The position numbers and the translations under genes are program-made. Positions 11,346-23,700 of a DNA stretch of 64,000 nt are shown one piece after another (position 1 is the stretch's first letter; the number at the start of each line of letters is the position of its first letter). A model generated the notes under the pieces. That model made no database searches. It saw only the letters and a program-made list of their open reading frames with translations, and had not been told where the DNA came from. Origin of the DNA: Pseudevernia furfuracea (taxonomy: Eukaryota > Ascomycota > Lecanoromycetes > Lecanorales > Parmeliaceae); the NCBI GenBank assembly GCA_022315425.1, contig JAIUPT010000036.1, forward strand, positions 1,054,001 through 1,118,000, in the 5' to 3' direction.

Positions 11346-14300
11346 GTGGGCCTCGTGGTACAAAGCACTGGCTTCGTTCCTATATTGACTCTGGTCCGCG
11401 CTGTCTCTCCATTGTCGGAGTCGTATTGGGTAGGTGAGGTGGATCTCCAGGGTGTGGTGATGAGTGATTTTTGTGACACACAAATCGAAGTTGGTTTCAT
11501 CATGATGCTCCTACTCCTTTCGTCTTTAAGATGTTTGGATTCTAGGAAGGGTGTTCGTTGCTTTCGGGCCCCGACCAAATTGTTGTTACCATGGCCGGGC
11601 GCTATCTTAATATCCTTAGAAAGGGCATCGCCCTTGTGATGAACCTGTCGATCGATTATTTTCTCGATATTGGTCGGCCGCTGAGTACTTGCCATCATCT
11701 GCATAGAGCAAGAAATGGGCAGACAATCCTTGGAGTCTGCGGGGGTCAAGACAGTCGACGATATTGGTGATGAAGTCAGCGGCGGCGATGGTGGGATCAT
11801 CGGCGTTGCATGATAGAACACCTGAATTTGATGCTCGAAATGTTCCTGGTGAGCTTCGAATCGTTTTGTGTGGATTGAATGATCCAGAGAACGGATTCCA
11901 AAGTCTCGGTGTCCGTAGGTGGACCCTGAGTTAATCGCTGTGCGGAGAGCCTCCTGCCCTGTTGGGTCTATGACAATGTATTTGACGGCTCTGACGTGTT
12001 GAGCTCCGAGATATTTCATCTCAAGAAGCTCTGATCCCGACGGCTCAGGTCCTGTATTCAGTGGGTTTCGTGTCGTATCGATTGTATTGGTAGCTTCTCT
12101 TCGATTGAGTGTGGAATCCTTGGTGCAGGGATCATGCTTAACAGTGATACCTAACATCATAATCTGTTCTGCGTAGTATCTCATGATCAAATAGAGCGGC
12201 TGGATCAAATGTGCGTAACAATTTTCTCCGTGAAAGCACGATAGTCCGCTCGAAGATGAACCCGGGATTGGGTCTAGGTTGTGTGTGTCTAGACTTCTGC
12301 TGTAGATCATCCGATAATTTCCATCTCGACCAGTATGATCGCCGTTGAGCATAGCAGATATTACGGTATCGCTCGGGGCCAATTCGTGGTTCGCATGGCA
12401 ACCCCTCAGTCCGTGAGATGTTGAATCTGCAGTTGCCTGTAATATCCCAGTCACCCTCCTCTTCGGCACATTTGGTGCTTGAGGACGTCTCGCTGTAGCT
12501 GCTTCTTGCGTGAGGATTGTGTATCGGTTGGTGGTTGAAATTTCAAAGGGACAGTCCGGGAGCCACATCTTTATGTATTTTCGCATGTGCCGCCTGAAAT
12601 CCTCCTTCTCCCGCTCCGTATTCAGGAGGCTGAAGTACATCTTTTCGTGCATGTGTTCCGTGTGTTCCGTAAATTTTGTGTCCATTAGTTTTGAAGCAGC
12701 CCAGATCATTGCAACCATCGCCATTGTCGCCGGAGTAGTAGTTGTCATTGTATGCTTTGCCCAATCACTGCCGGCTTCATAATCATCTTCTTCGAAATCA
12801 CGAGACCGAACACAACATTTGCGTTTCCGAACTGACATTGAACAACTCGCTGGAGATCGATGGTTCGAGTCTGTAAAAGGCATTGGCGGAAAGGTGATAA
12901 TGGACATGTCTCTCCCCACACAATGGCTAAGGAGCCAGAGTGACAGGTCGTTGATTTGGCAGCACCAGCAGCGATGGAGCTTATCAAGGTGTTGAAAGGT
13001 GAGAGGGAATGATGGAAGGGAGTGGGAAGCTCGACTCCGAGTCGTTTGCAGTTGACGAGGAAGTTCACGACTGAGAGTGTGGGTGTGATAATGATGCTGT
13101 GTTCGGGTGTCCATTTTCGTAGTATCTGTCCTCAGAGCTATCTGTCCGCGATCAGACTTGCGGTCGTTGTTAGCGTTCTCTTTCTCGACATCATGTATAT
13201 TCGGCACAACAATCTTAGCCGCTAGGTCTCGCGACGCCAGCACTAACTTCTCCAACAGCCGTTTTAACAGTTGGCTGAGCCGTTTCTGGGTCTCTTGCTC
13301 CTCGCCAGCGTTTGCAGGTGGATGTAATTCGAGCGCTTGTAAGTTGTTATCGAGGGACATTCCTGAACGAACACGGTAGTCCACACATGCTTCGTCAAAT
13401 CGCTTGAAGCTGCCATGCGTCCCGACCTGCACTGTAACTTGCTGCGCTAGGCTCAAGAGGGAGACGAAAGCGTTCGCCTTCCCCTGTAAGTCCTTGATAG
13501 GTTGTGGCTCGTCCCGAAGTTGGTAATCACATTCACAGGGTATGATCAAGCACGTCGCCGCAGCTAATTGGTGGAAGAGCCCCACTATAGTATCAAGTTT
13601 GCAGGACAAGGATTGATCTCGGTCTAAAAGCTGTGCGCGCAGTCTTTGAAATAGTCCAGCGAAGGGTCCCCGAGACTCTAGTGTTTGTAATTTCGTAGCG
13701 CTTGAATTGTAGATTGCTTTTCTGACGTCCTTCCTTCCATGATGATTTGGTGTAGGTCCAGACCCAGGATCCTCATTTGTTTGGAATTGTAATGGCGGAG
13801 CAGAGAAAGCAATTACGTTGTTATCACGTCTGTGCTTTTTTTCCCCCTCAAATGATTGATTGGGAACAGATGCTGGGTTTTGATCATCAGTCACATCATT
13901 TATCTGTGGGCAGATATCTTGTTCATGGCTGTTGACTTCTCGATCGGTTGCCTCAGTCTTGGTGTCCTTGTTGTCTGCTTGAAAGCGAACAACTTCGCTG
14001 TTCTTTGCTGATCCGTGACGCCCATTCCAATGCTCCAACGTCACAATAAACTTCCCAAGCCCACGACTTTCCATGGCCTGTCTCATTCTGTCTTTATTTT
14101 GGACCCTCGTTCTCGTTGAAACAACGTCCTTTGATGCTATAATCTTTCTATTTCTGCTTGGTTTGAGGATCTTGGGAATGGCGGCAGTCGAGCTAGCGAC
14201 GTTGAGTAACGACTGTTCAGCTGTTTGTGGGTAATTTGGGCACTGCTGCTGTCGGGGCTGTCGGGGCTGACGTGCCTGTCGTGCCTGTCGTGCCTGGCGT

Positions 14301-16072
14301 GGAAGTTGGGGCTGTCCTTGTATAGATGGCATTGGATCGAGAGCAGGCTGAAGCCCCAAGGCACTCAACCTACTAGCGACGTGCGAGGAAATGCCAGTGA
14401 GCGAAGTAAATACTCGCGGGTTGGACGCCTGAGCGAGTGAAAGCCAACGTTTATTCAAAATCGCCAATTGGTAAGTGCAGCGCTTTCGGTTCTTGAAGCA
14501 AAAAGTGCATCCCAAAGAATTTTCCTCACATTTCTTATCGTGTAATCGGCAGTTATCGCATGCCTATAGCTGAGTTAGGTTCGTAGTAGATATCACACAT
14601 CTGTACGGCACCTACTTTTCGGGCTTCCCTCAACTCGGAAATGTTTCTCGACATTCGTGCCGCTTCTTCTTGAGCTACTGTGTAGTCCACTTCGCCTTCG
14701 TTATTGATGTTGACTTGGCAGTCGCAAATACGCTTGAGCCGAAGGCTTCTATCAGACAGCCTTTCGCTTCCAACGATCCGGCCCATATCGTTTCTCCATG
14801 TGTGCACAGGGTCACTGAGTCGGTGAACCAGTTGGAAGAAATTTTCACTTTCATGAGAGAGCTCGCATAGCTGCCGATAATCTCTGGTTGCGAGACCAAT
14901 GAAAATGGAGTCCAAGTCTCCTAGCAAAGGATCAACCCGAATAGATGAGTCTCTCCCATGTAGAGAATGCTGCCTTATTTGCGGCCACGGATACGCAAGT
15001 CCGCCATCCTTTATCGTGTCAGTAGATCATAACTAGAAAATGGGATGACGTACACTGCCGTCGAACAGATCCACTGCTTCTCTCTCTCGAAAAAACCGCG
15101 AAAATAGCCCAATCCAGTTGAGAGAGACCTCACGTCTGTCTTGATCAATCTTCAGGCCAGGTACCGCGCAGTCGTTGAGGCCCGCTCGCACTTGGATCAC
15201 AAACATCCCTTCGGTCATTCTAGGTTCGTGGACTGGGATAGCTAAGTTTGGCGGCCTCCACCCTTCTGACTCGCCGAAGAGTCGTTGCATTTTTGAAGGC
15301 TTGTATTTGTCTCCAATGCCCACTGGCCCAAGATACCCTTTTTTTCTCATGTGTCTGAAGATAGCGCCCTCATACACTCTTTCTGGGTCATTCTGGTTGT
15401 TCGGGCTGTGTTGCATCTTGAATATGGCTCTTCCGGGGTTGTTCTCTACTAGCCCTGCAAAGCGAAGCTGAATACTGAAAACACTCTTTTGCACATGGTC
15501 GAGAGTAGTACGATGGCGAGCGGCCCAGATTTCAGCTCTGGAGCGAGAGAAGGTGTCGTATTTAACATAGAACGTATCTTGAATTCCGAGTTCGAGAAGT
15601 CAGCACCGTTGTATCTCAAGGCAGCTCACTATAAGTGATGTTGAGAGGCTCGCAAGCTACCCTTCGAATTCACATTTAGTGCGCTGCCTTAGAAAAAAAA
15701 TCAACGGGCATCTGTTACAGGCATCTTCGAGCATCTTCGATAGCAGAGGCGATAAGAGCATGCACAAGACAGAGAATACTGACCAGTGATAAAATGTAAC
15801 ACCGTCCTTGGGAGATGTTGTGTTATGACGATATCTTCTACCTCTGCCTTGAGTTGCTTACAGACAGGCCTCACGCACATCCACAGATGAGTAAGGTCAT
15901 CCTGACTTTTGCGGTTCCGGATGTCGTCCCAGATCATTCGCAAGATTATGTCCCAGATTTCAAATGGAAGAAAGGGGTGAGCAGGCATACGCCCTATGTG
16001 ATCCGACATAGTGGAGAATGCTGGAGAGGCTTGCGTCGAGAAGACAGAACTACCCGGAGAAGAGTTGGACAT
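11102..16072 (-). CDS. Mosaic F-box-like / Zn2Cys6 / SET9-like / NLR-tail protein
   Basis: Long multi-exon gene with a 3462-nt last coding exon (14563-11102, 1153 residues). Firm splices join 15008-14616 to it (52-bp intron) and a preceding exon ending at 15054 (45-bp intron). That last splice creates RKACDNCRLHDKKC, a complete Zn(II)2Cys6 pattern, CX2CX6CX6CX2CX6C. The proposed first exon (16072-15784) starts F-box-like, LPFEIWDIILRMIW, with a VRPVCKQLKAEVEDI stretch. A segment near 15080-15216 (NDCAVPGLKI...LNWIGLFSRFFRE) resembles fungal F-box-associated proteins. The last exon then holds ARQ/PRQ repeats (about 14241-14310), a segment like the N-flank of SET9 methyltransferases without the SET core, and a tail matching the NLR/TPR gene at 34.3 kb. 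Exon structure at 15550-15783 is unresolved and may include a frame break, so the product may be non-functional. Confidence 0.5.
12485..12657 (-). other. SET9-like segment inside the long exon
   Basis: About 57 codons, near residues 636-692 of the last exon. They read EREKEDFRRHMRKYIK, then DCPFEISTTNRYTI and EAATARR. This closely follows the region just before the SET core in fungal SET9/Suv4-20 histone H4 lysine-20 methyltransferases, as recalled from family knowledge. The SET core motifs (a FANHDC-type motif and the YGEDYFG-type end) do not follow, so no methyltransferase activity is expected. Confidence 0.5.
14241..14310 (-). repeat. Coding 9-bp repeats (ARQ/PRQ)
   Basis: Two related 9-bp units, cggggctgt and cgtgcctgt on the plus strand, are repeated in tandem. 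They encode PRQ and ARQ triplets in the long minus-strand exon. Confidence 0.7.
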
Positions 16073-18386
16073 CTTGACGATTCAAGAGGTGATACAGTGA
16101 AGAAGTGAGAGAGGGGTTGTACACGGGAAGAATTGAAGCGAGGATGGCCGTGGGACAGGTGCTCTATCAACGAGATATATCCTGACGCGCTAATTGAGCA
16201 CGAATTGGCGTCAGGAAGATGGACATTATCCCGGAGAAGGAGCCATGTTGAGAGATGGCGTTGATGTCGATGGAGGAAAAAGGACTGCGAAGGAAGCTGG
16301 TATCCGGAGGATAGCATCCTATCGGGTAAGCCTAGTGACTCATCGTTCGGTGGCAAGAGACGAGTGCATGTCCCAGTCATTCCCAACCCCATCTCAAGTC
16401 CGAGCAGACTTCTCATCGTTTCATGTACATGAGAACTCGGGGTCACAGACATGAGTGGGTAAGCTTACGGCCATTAGGCAACTAACGGCTTGGATCAACA
16501 GTGCTGCCGTGGCTAGTAGTATTAGCCTTTGGATCAATCACCCAATACAAGTACTTCAGCGAGTGATGCAAGCAATATCGCAGCTTCCCTGACGAAGGCA
16601 TTGCTTAGGACGAGCATACTCGGCAGCACATAAGAGAGTGGAGAGAGGACAGATTGCGGTTGAATATTTAGTAGAACGTGGCGAAAACCTGGATGTCAAA
16701 CCTTAAAGAGGTTCCAATTAAGAAGTTGAAACAAGCGCTACAGTTGCGGCGCAGAAAGATGAAATTCTTTCATGTTGAACAACCTCACTGAGTAATTGCT
16801 ATTGCAATTCAAACAGCTACTAGTTCTTTGAAAGCACTATACTACTAGACAAGAGCTGTTTGGGGCTTTCTTCCAGGCCTGAAGTCGCAAGGAGAAAGTA
16901 AGTCCCTTGGAAGCCTCGGAAGTTTCGAGTTAGGATTTAGTAGAGTATCTCATGGCGTGAGAATCAACACCCTGGACAAACTCCACGATAAGAGCCCTAT
17001 CGAAGAAGACTTGGGTGACAATAAATTTGGAGTTAATGGTTTCATTCGAAATCTCGTCATCTACAACTTCTTTCCGAAAGTGCTATTGATGAAGATACGG
17101 AGCCATGAAGTGAAATTGATTTGGTTGTTTCAGCGCCCAGCTTTGCGGGGGGACTTTTTTATTCATAAAAATAGGTTTAATTCAATACTCTACATCTTAA
17201 CGAAACGACCTTTACTTTTGGCGAAAATCCATGGATGTGGTCTGAATTTCCGAAAACTTTCCACGGCAGCCGGTCCGACCGAAGCCAAGGAATAGGGTAT
17301 GCATACCATATGCAAACGATATGGACGCAACAGCGAAGCCGAGACACAGTCATTTACTTTCGGGTTACAACAGTATACGGTATATCTCAACAATATGGCC
17401 TTTTCCAAATCTCACACCAAGGCAAATCATGTATTAAACGATTATTTATAGCACCTGGAAGTTTTAACCCAATACGTTATCTACAAGCCCGGGTATTTAA
17501 ATAGGAAGGTTGTTAAGTTTGGTGCGAACCTCGAAACCAAGAGTGCGGGTCTAACGTCCGATCCAATGGTGTCCAAACATACCATAGGAATACTTTCGTT
17601 AGCGGCGTCTTGTCAAAAGCTGAATGTGTTATATCGCCCATTTTCTCTCCTGCCTCGGACTATTATCGTCATATCTTGTTGATTTTGATTTTCAATAGGA
17701 TCATCCTTTATGTTCTAGTATATCGACGAAGAACAGGATACCGTTTTGGTAGATTTACGGGGTGAGGATATTCCTCTCAAAACCCAAGATATCGAGGGAT
17801 TTGACGGGAAACAGAACATAAAGTATGCATACCATATGCAGAAGATATACAGGACGATCATATTCAGCGGCAGGCCGAGTCCCTCAAAACCGGTTTCGCT
17901 TGGTGCTTTCGGAGAAGATTGGGGGTAACATGATGTCAGAAAAAAGCCCATTATTACTGATCTCTCCTGCATGAGACCATATACCCACCTACTGCACGGT
18001 GCGGGTTGGAGACTGCAGTACCTACTTTCTGCGTATCCCGAGCGTTTAAAAATACGCAGCGATTTGCTCGATTCCTATGGGTGTTTGATCAGCTAAAATG
18101 CGGAAATTGTTGTCAGGCGCTTTATGGAGGGGTTCTCAGGCTTTTCCTCATGTAGAATAGTGGTGCTTGACAGAGAGATCCTCTATACTGCAGCAGGCTT
18201 CCTAGATAGATCCTATATCTTTTATCCCAACATTCTTCTGGGTTCGATCCTTCGTTGATGGCGTATCCCTAAGGATGAATATTTCCACCCCCCTGAGCCT
18301 CTCAAAGCTGGAGTGCTCGACCGAGATCGAGTATTAGCAAATCGACTCGAACCCAGCTTATTGACTATATTAATTTTTTCGGAGAT
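16073..18386. other. Intergenic region, no gene supported
   Basis: About 2.3 kb, becoming A/T-richer to the right. It contains an exact 18-bp direct repeat (gtatgcataccatatgca) at 17297-17314 and 17823-17840. Short ORFs, including a 112-codon one at 16957-17295, have no recognisable content. It would include the promoter of the minus-strand gene starting at 16072. Confidence 0.5.
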
Positions 18387-19520
18387 ATGGCCGTGAACCC
18401 CAGCGGAAACGCTTCTGCTACAACAGGAGGCTGCAGCAGATTCTTGATGATGGGAGCAGGCTGTACTGCCCTCGCCCTCGCCCATTGGTCTGCAAAAGGT
18501 ACCTAAAGTGGTTGCTGAGGATCCGGGATCTCCTGCTCATGATTAACACAGGCTGGGATTCCTTACGTCGTGTACGAGAGTGAAAACACCGTTGCTCCGC
18601 TGAAAAGAGACTGGAATTTTGGCTCGATTGGGTCTACGCCCGCTCTTTCGTCCTTCATGCCCAGCGAGCTATGGGCAAGTATACAAAGCACCCAGGTGGA
18701 TTCTCACACATGCACAAAGGAAGTTGATGCACCTCGTTTCCACAATGGAGGAACCGGCGAACTCATCCGTGGAGTTGAAATCGAAAGGTACCATCGCCTA
18801 CACCGGAGTAACCTCCAGGCCTTGTTGTTGGGAGGTCTCGATGTTGACTTTGAGAAGAAGATCATACATGTAGACTATTTGCAGGGTGAGAAAGGATGAA
18901 AGCAGTCTTCGAGGACGGTACTGAAGCTACTGGCTCTTTGTTGGTGGGTGCAGATGGTACACGATCATCGGTTCGCTCCCCTCTCGTCGGACCGGACGGT
19001 GCAAAGGCCCATCCCATTGGCTTCGCTACCACACAATGATCCACCATGTTCTCGCCTGACAGGGCTCTCCTCCTGCTTCGATACCACATCACCCGCTGTT
19101 TCGCATTGCTCCACACCCAAAAGTACTACAGTTGGCTAGGACTTCATGATGCCTCGGATTCACACCGTTGGGAAAGCTGGCTCTTCTGGCACTATATTCC
19201 GTTCCCTGAACCTTGAAGTTTTGAGAGCAAGGAAACAGTGGCCGAGCATGTTGCAATCAAGAAGCAATGGCAGTGCAATTCGCTGACCCTTGGAGAAGTT
19301 CGTGCGAATGGATGCCCGATGACGCCACGACAGCGTGGTACGGCAAATCGAACCACTGGTGGGATCCAGCGCTACCGGTGCAAAAATGGAATTCTCGAGT
19401 CGGGCTCAAAACACCGGGCGGGGACGCTGCACATCCTATGACGTTCCAGCGTGGACAAGGGCTGAATCACGCACTTTTTGCATGCTCTTGGTGGATTATA
19501 GCCACCCATGGATGATATAA
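18387..19520 (+). pseudogene. Decayed FAD-dependent monooxygenase
   Basis: Remnant of a UbiH/PHBH-type flavin monooxygenase, the class common in fungal secondary metabolism. The N-terminal nucleotide-binding segment reads FLMMGAGCTALALA, then, in another frame after a splice-like break, AGIPYVVYESE. The middle carries LLVGADGTRSSVRSPLVG, the conserved DG motif, in a further frame. The end carries GGDAAHPMTFQRGQGLNHA, the GD motif that contacts FAD ribityl. These lie in different frames separated by stops (TGA near 18898 and after ATTQ near 19041, and others). No set of introns joins them cleanly: the only donor near 18500 gives the wrong phase. It is therefore read as a pseudogene. Its neighbour at 20.8 kb is a second broken metabolism gene. 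Confidence 0.8.
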
Positions 19521-20764
19521 CTACTCATGGTGGTGTAGTCATCTCATGGGCAAAATTCCATAGATATCATATATCGATCATGGATAATTTATATTATCTA
19601 TAGATCTCACGACGTCGCTTATAAACCTCCACGTCAATGCAACCATCAATGCAGTCACATTTGAAGCTATACCCAGTTGTCTCTCGGACCATGTTTGTGA
19701 CCGGGGATGAGATCTTCGGATCGTAAAAGTCACCGAGATCAAACCTCTGACTCGAATAAGAATATCTCGCTGCTGTTCTCATTGTTTAATTGTATTCTTC
19801 ACATCTATCACTCTTCCCTCTTATATACAGTTTCTTTCTATTAAGGTGTCAGCCTTGATCTCAGCGATCTAATTGTTCAATGCGTTATCTTCTCAAGTTG
19901 GGAAGGAGGCCCTTATGTTCAGTCAGAACAATGATTTGATTGACAATATTAAAAGGTGTAGCAGTAGCAATGGGGGTAGATACGATCAAGAAAGTAGTAT
20001 GTGCAGTAGGAATTGATACATATTCTTTAAGAGTAAGACTTGTTATCCCTAAGAGATATACCTATGCTGTTGATGAAGATTTTGCCCATGAAATAAATAA
20101 TATACCACCCTGAGTAACGATATCATTCATGGGTGGAGATATTTTATCTATGGATGACCGTGACCCACCAATGACATATAAAACACTCACCGACTCGGTG
20201 AAGCTATGAAAAGTGATTGTGAATTCCTGGCATAGCAACGAAGGCTTTCTGTCCGGAAGGGCGGCTGCAAATTAAGGGTTACAGGTTTACGAGAATGAAA
20301 CGATGGCAAGAGCGAGCGAGGAAGTGCGGCTTGGGGAATTGAATTCAAAAATGCTTCATAATGGGGAGCAGGTTCAGCAAAGTCCAGTTTTTGGGAAGGG
20401 TTTTCACAGGTACCTTAGTCACTTCAAAGTAGCTCGCCGCTAGTGCCTGGCTATTTTCCTACTTTTGACTGTACTGTGGTACATCAGGGGGTATTCAGTG
20501 GTCACTGCGGCTCTAGGCTTCTTGGTGCTTAAGGTAATGCTTATATTAGCTTTCTCACCTTCTGCTTACTCAGGCGCGCGTAGGTAGGTCGATACAACAG
20601 ACGAGAATTGATTAGTCATGGTGTTCTGCAATACTTACCTAAGTAAGCGTTAGTGGCGTCAGCTTAGAAATGCCCATTCATTCAGCATCGGAGACGCTCG
20701 TGCAACGATCTTACTTGACAACCAACGTCTGCCTTTTTTAACGGCTAGCCTATCAGAAATCATC
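19521..20764. other. Spacer between two pseudogenes
   Basis: About 1.2 kb, partly A/T-rich. A 62-codon minus-strand ORF with ATG start (19782-19594) ends in a Lys/Arg-rich stretch but is not recognised and has no support. No other feature seen. Confidence 0.45.
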
Positions 20765-23700
20765 ATGGCTTCTGCTCACGAGCAGAAGAAGCCCCATCAT
20801 CAGTTCACGGACGACCCTGTGCCAAACCTAGTGGACAAGCGGGCCAGGTTAACTCCTGACGCTACTTATTCAGAATATCCCATCTCAGCGCTGACTTACG
20901 ATGAAGGTCATCGTAAGATCTCCTATCGTGACCTTGCGAACGCCGTCAATGGGGCCGCTCGATGGCTTCACATGACGCTCGGCCCCAGCCAGGACTTCGA
21001 GACTTCGGCATACCTGGGACCCAACGACTTGGGATATCCTGCGTTGATTCTCGGCGCTGTCAAAGCAGGGTATAAGTTATGAAAATTGCTCTTTAAGAGG
21101 ACTAAAGCACTGACAGAACAGCTGCTCCTCACATCGCCTCGCAAGAGTGTTGCTGCTCAATTCAGCCTTCTTGAGCGACTGCAATGCAAGACTCTGCTAT
21201 CGTCTGCTCCACGCCCTCCTGCAGTGACTGCCATCACAGACAATCAAGACTTCCCTGTGGTCGAGATACCCGATATAGAATACTTTCTCGATGTCCACCA
21301 TCCGCATGTTCCATTTGCTAGAACCTTCGAGGAAGCGCTCTCAGGCCCTCTCTTTGTCGTGTACACGTCTGGCTCCACTGGCATACCGAAACCGCTGCTC
21401 TACACGCATGCGACTGCGGCCACGAATACCAAGATGATGTCGCTCGACCCTCCGCCCAGCTTTGAGAGCCAAGATCGGATGTACCATGGGAAGAGAGTTT
21501 TTATAACGTTTCCGTGATTTCATGTAAGCTTCGAGTCCTCTCCTGCTTTGTGATTTCTTGAAGCCCTTGTACCGAAGCTTACCATGTATCAAGGGAGCCT
21601 ATCTTTTCAGCCATCTCTTCAACGCAGTCTCCTTCGGAACAGTCATGATTGCCCCCTTAACTGGAGCTTTACCATCAGGAGAAGGACTCGTTGAGGGCCT
21701 AAAGAAGACTCCTGCAGAGATCGCCTTCATCGTCCCTTCAACCGTGCAGGACCTTGCAAAATACCCAAACCTTCTCGATTACTGTGCAAAGAATCTGGAG
21801 ATGATAATATACTGTGGAGGAGATCTTCCACAAGCTATTGGGGGCGGCGTAGTATCGAAGATAAAATTAGTGAATCAATTCGGTGCGTCCGAACTTGATT
21901 CCCCAGCAAATGTGCTCTCAAAGAAAAATTATAAGCCCGGGAGACTGGAAATATTCCCAGTTTCACCCAGAGCTTTGTCTGGAATTGCGCCACATTACGG
22001 ATGCAACCCATGAATTATATGCGGTGCGCGATCCAAAATTGAAAGAATTGCAACTTACCTTCACCATCTTTCCAGATATCCAAGAATACGCAAGTCGAGA
22101 CCTCTTCGTTCGACATGCGTCAAAGGACAAACAGGATCTTTGCAGTTGGCAAGCCCGAGCTGACGATATCATTGTGTTTTTGAATGGTGAAAAGACGAAC
22201 CCTAACTCAATGGAGCAACATATTGTATCCCGCAATCCATATGTCTCTGCTGCTCTCATCGTCGGAGCCCAACGATTCCAAGCAGCTCTCCTCGTTGAGC
22301 CTGTGACAAACGGAAAGGAGCTATCACTCGCTGAGCGAGCAGCGTTCGTTGAGGGATCTGGCCTACTGTTGAGGAAGCCAAAGCAAATGCCCCGTCTCAC
22401 GCTCGGATCATGAAATCTCACGTTTTATACACGAGCCCTCAAAAACCAATGCTTCGTGCGGGCAAAGGTACTGTGCAGAGGTCCGTAGCCTCAGGTCATA
22501 TACAGCCGAGATCGATACACTTTACAAAGGTGCAGACACCATGTCCACAGACGTAGATGCGACAGGCACTGTTGCACCCGGGGATCTTGACGAGAATCTT
22601 ACACCACAGAAAATTCGGCATATCATTCACGATAGTATGAACTGGAAATCCATTAATGATTCTGACAAAATTTTCACTCTTGGCATGGATTCCTTGCAAG
22701 CTCTTGTGCTTGTCCGAAAGCTGAAGCCAAACCTGGCAATGCCTAGCATTGCGCTTAGCACCGTATACACGAATTCGTCTATGAAGAGTCTCACGGATGC
22801 AATTATGCAGCTTTTAGACCAAACCAGGGTCTCTAAGACGTCAGGCGAGCAGAAGCGTGTTCAAACACGTAAAGCTCTCCTCGAAGAGTATAGAGAAATA
22901 ATTGATCGAATTAAGGTTCAGCCGGCGACGCGTGTCAAACATGACCAGGAGTTTATCATACTTACTGGCTCTACGGCTGCCTTAGGTTCGTATTTTTTGG
23001 ACAGCCTTCTGAGAAATACATCCGTGGCTCACGTGATCTGCCAGAACAGAGCGCGAGATTCATAACTCTTCAGCTCAAGAGAAACGAAGCTCGGGGACTT
23101 CCTGACCCCAGAACAATGGGCAACAAAGTCTCTTTCCTCACAGCCGATTTGGCCAAGGGGCACTTGGTCCTGTCTTCCCAGGTCTTTGACGCGTTACTTG
23201 CCGATACTACCCTTGTACTTCACGATGCTTGGCCTGTGAATTTCAATCTCTCTTTGCCCTCTTTTCGCCCACAGCTCGACGGTCTCATAAGGTTACTAGA
23301 CACGATCTCTGCATCACAGCGCTCCCACAGCTCCTTTTTATCTCATCCATCAGCTCAGTCATGTCCAAGACCTCTGAAGCTCTCATCACCGCCGTTACCG
23401 TGCCTGGCCCGAGCGGCTATGCAGAGAGCAAGTATGTCGCTGAGCATCTGGTCGACTACGCATCTCAGAAATTTGGATTCCTTTGCTCAATCGCTCGCGT
23501 AGGCCAGGTAGCCGGTGCTTTAGACTATGCTGGGATCTGGAGCCCAGACGAATGGTTTCCCAGTATAATTATTGGCTCGGCCCACCTATGCGCTGTCCTG
23601 GATTCGCTGGGTTCGACATTTAGTACGATTGACTGGATCCCCATAGATTTGCTTCCAGCGGTTCTCTTCGAGCTGGCACGAGAGCAACAGCATTCGACGC

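Noticed and set aside
18240..18250. gggttcgatcc, like a tRNA T-loop
   Set aside because: No matching acceptor stem, anticodon arm or D-arm could be built around it on either strand.
19594..19782. 62-codon minus-strand ORF with ATG
   Set aside because: Unrecognised and isolated between two pseudogenes; no supporting feature.
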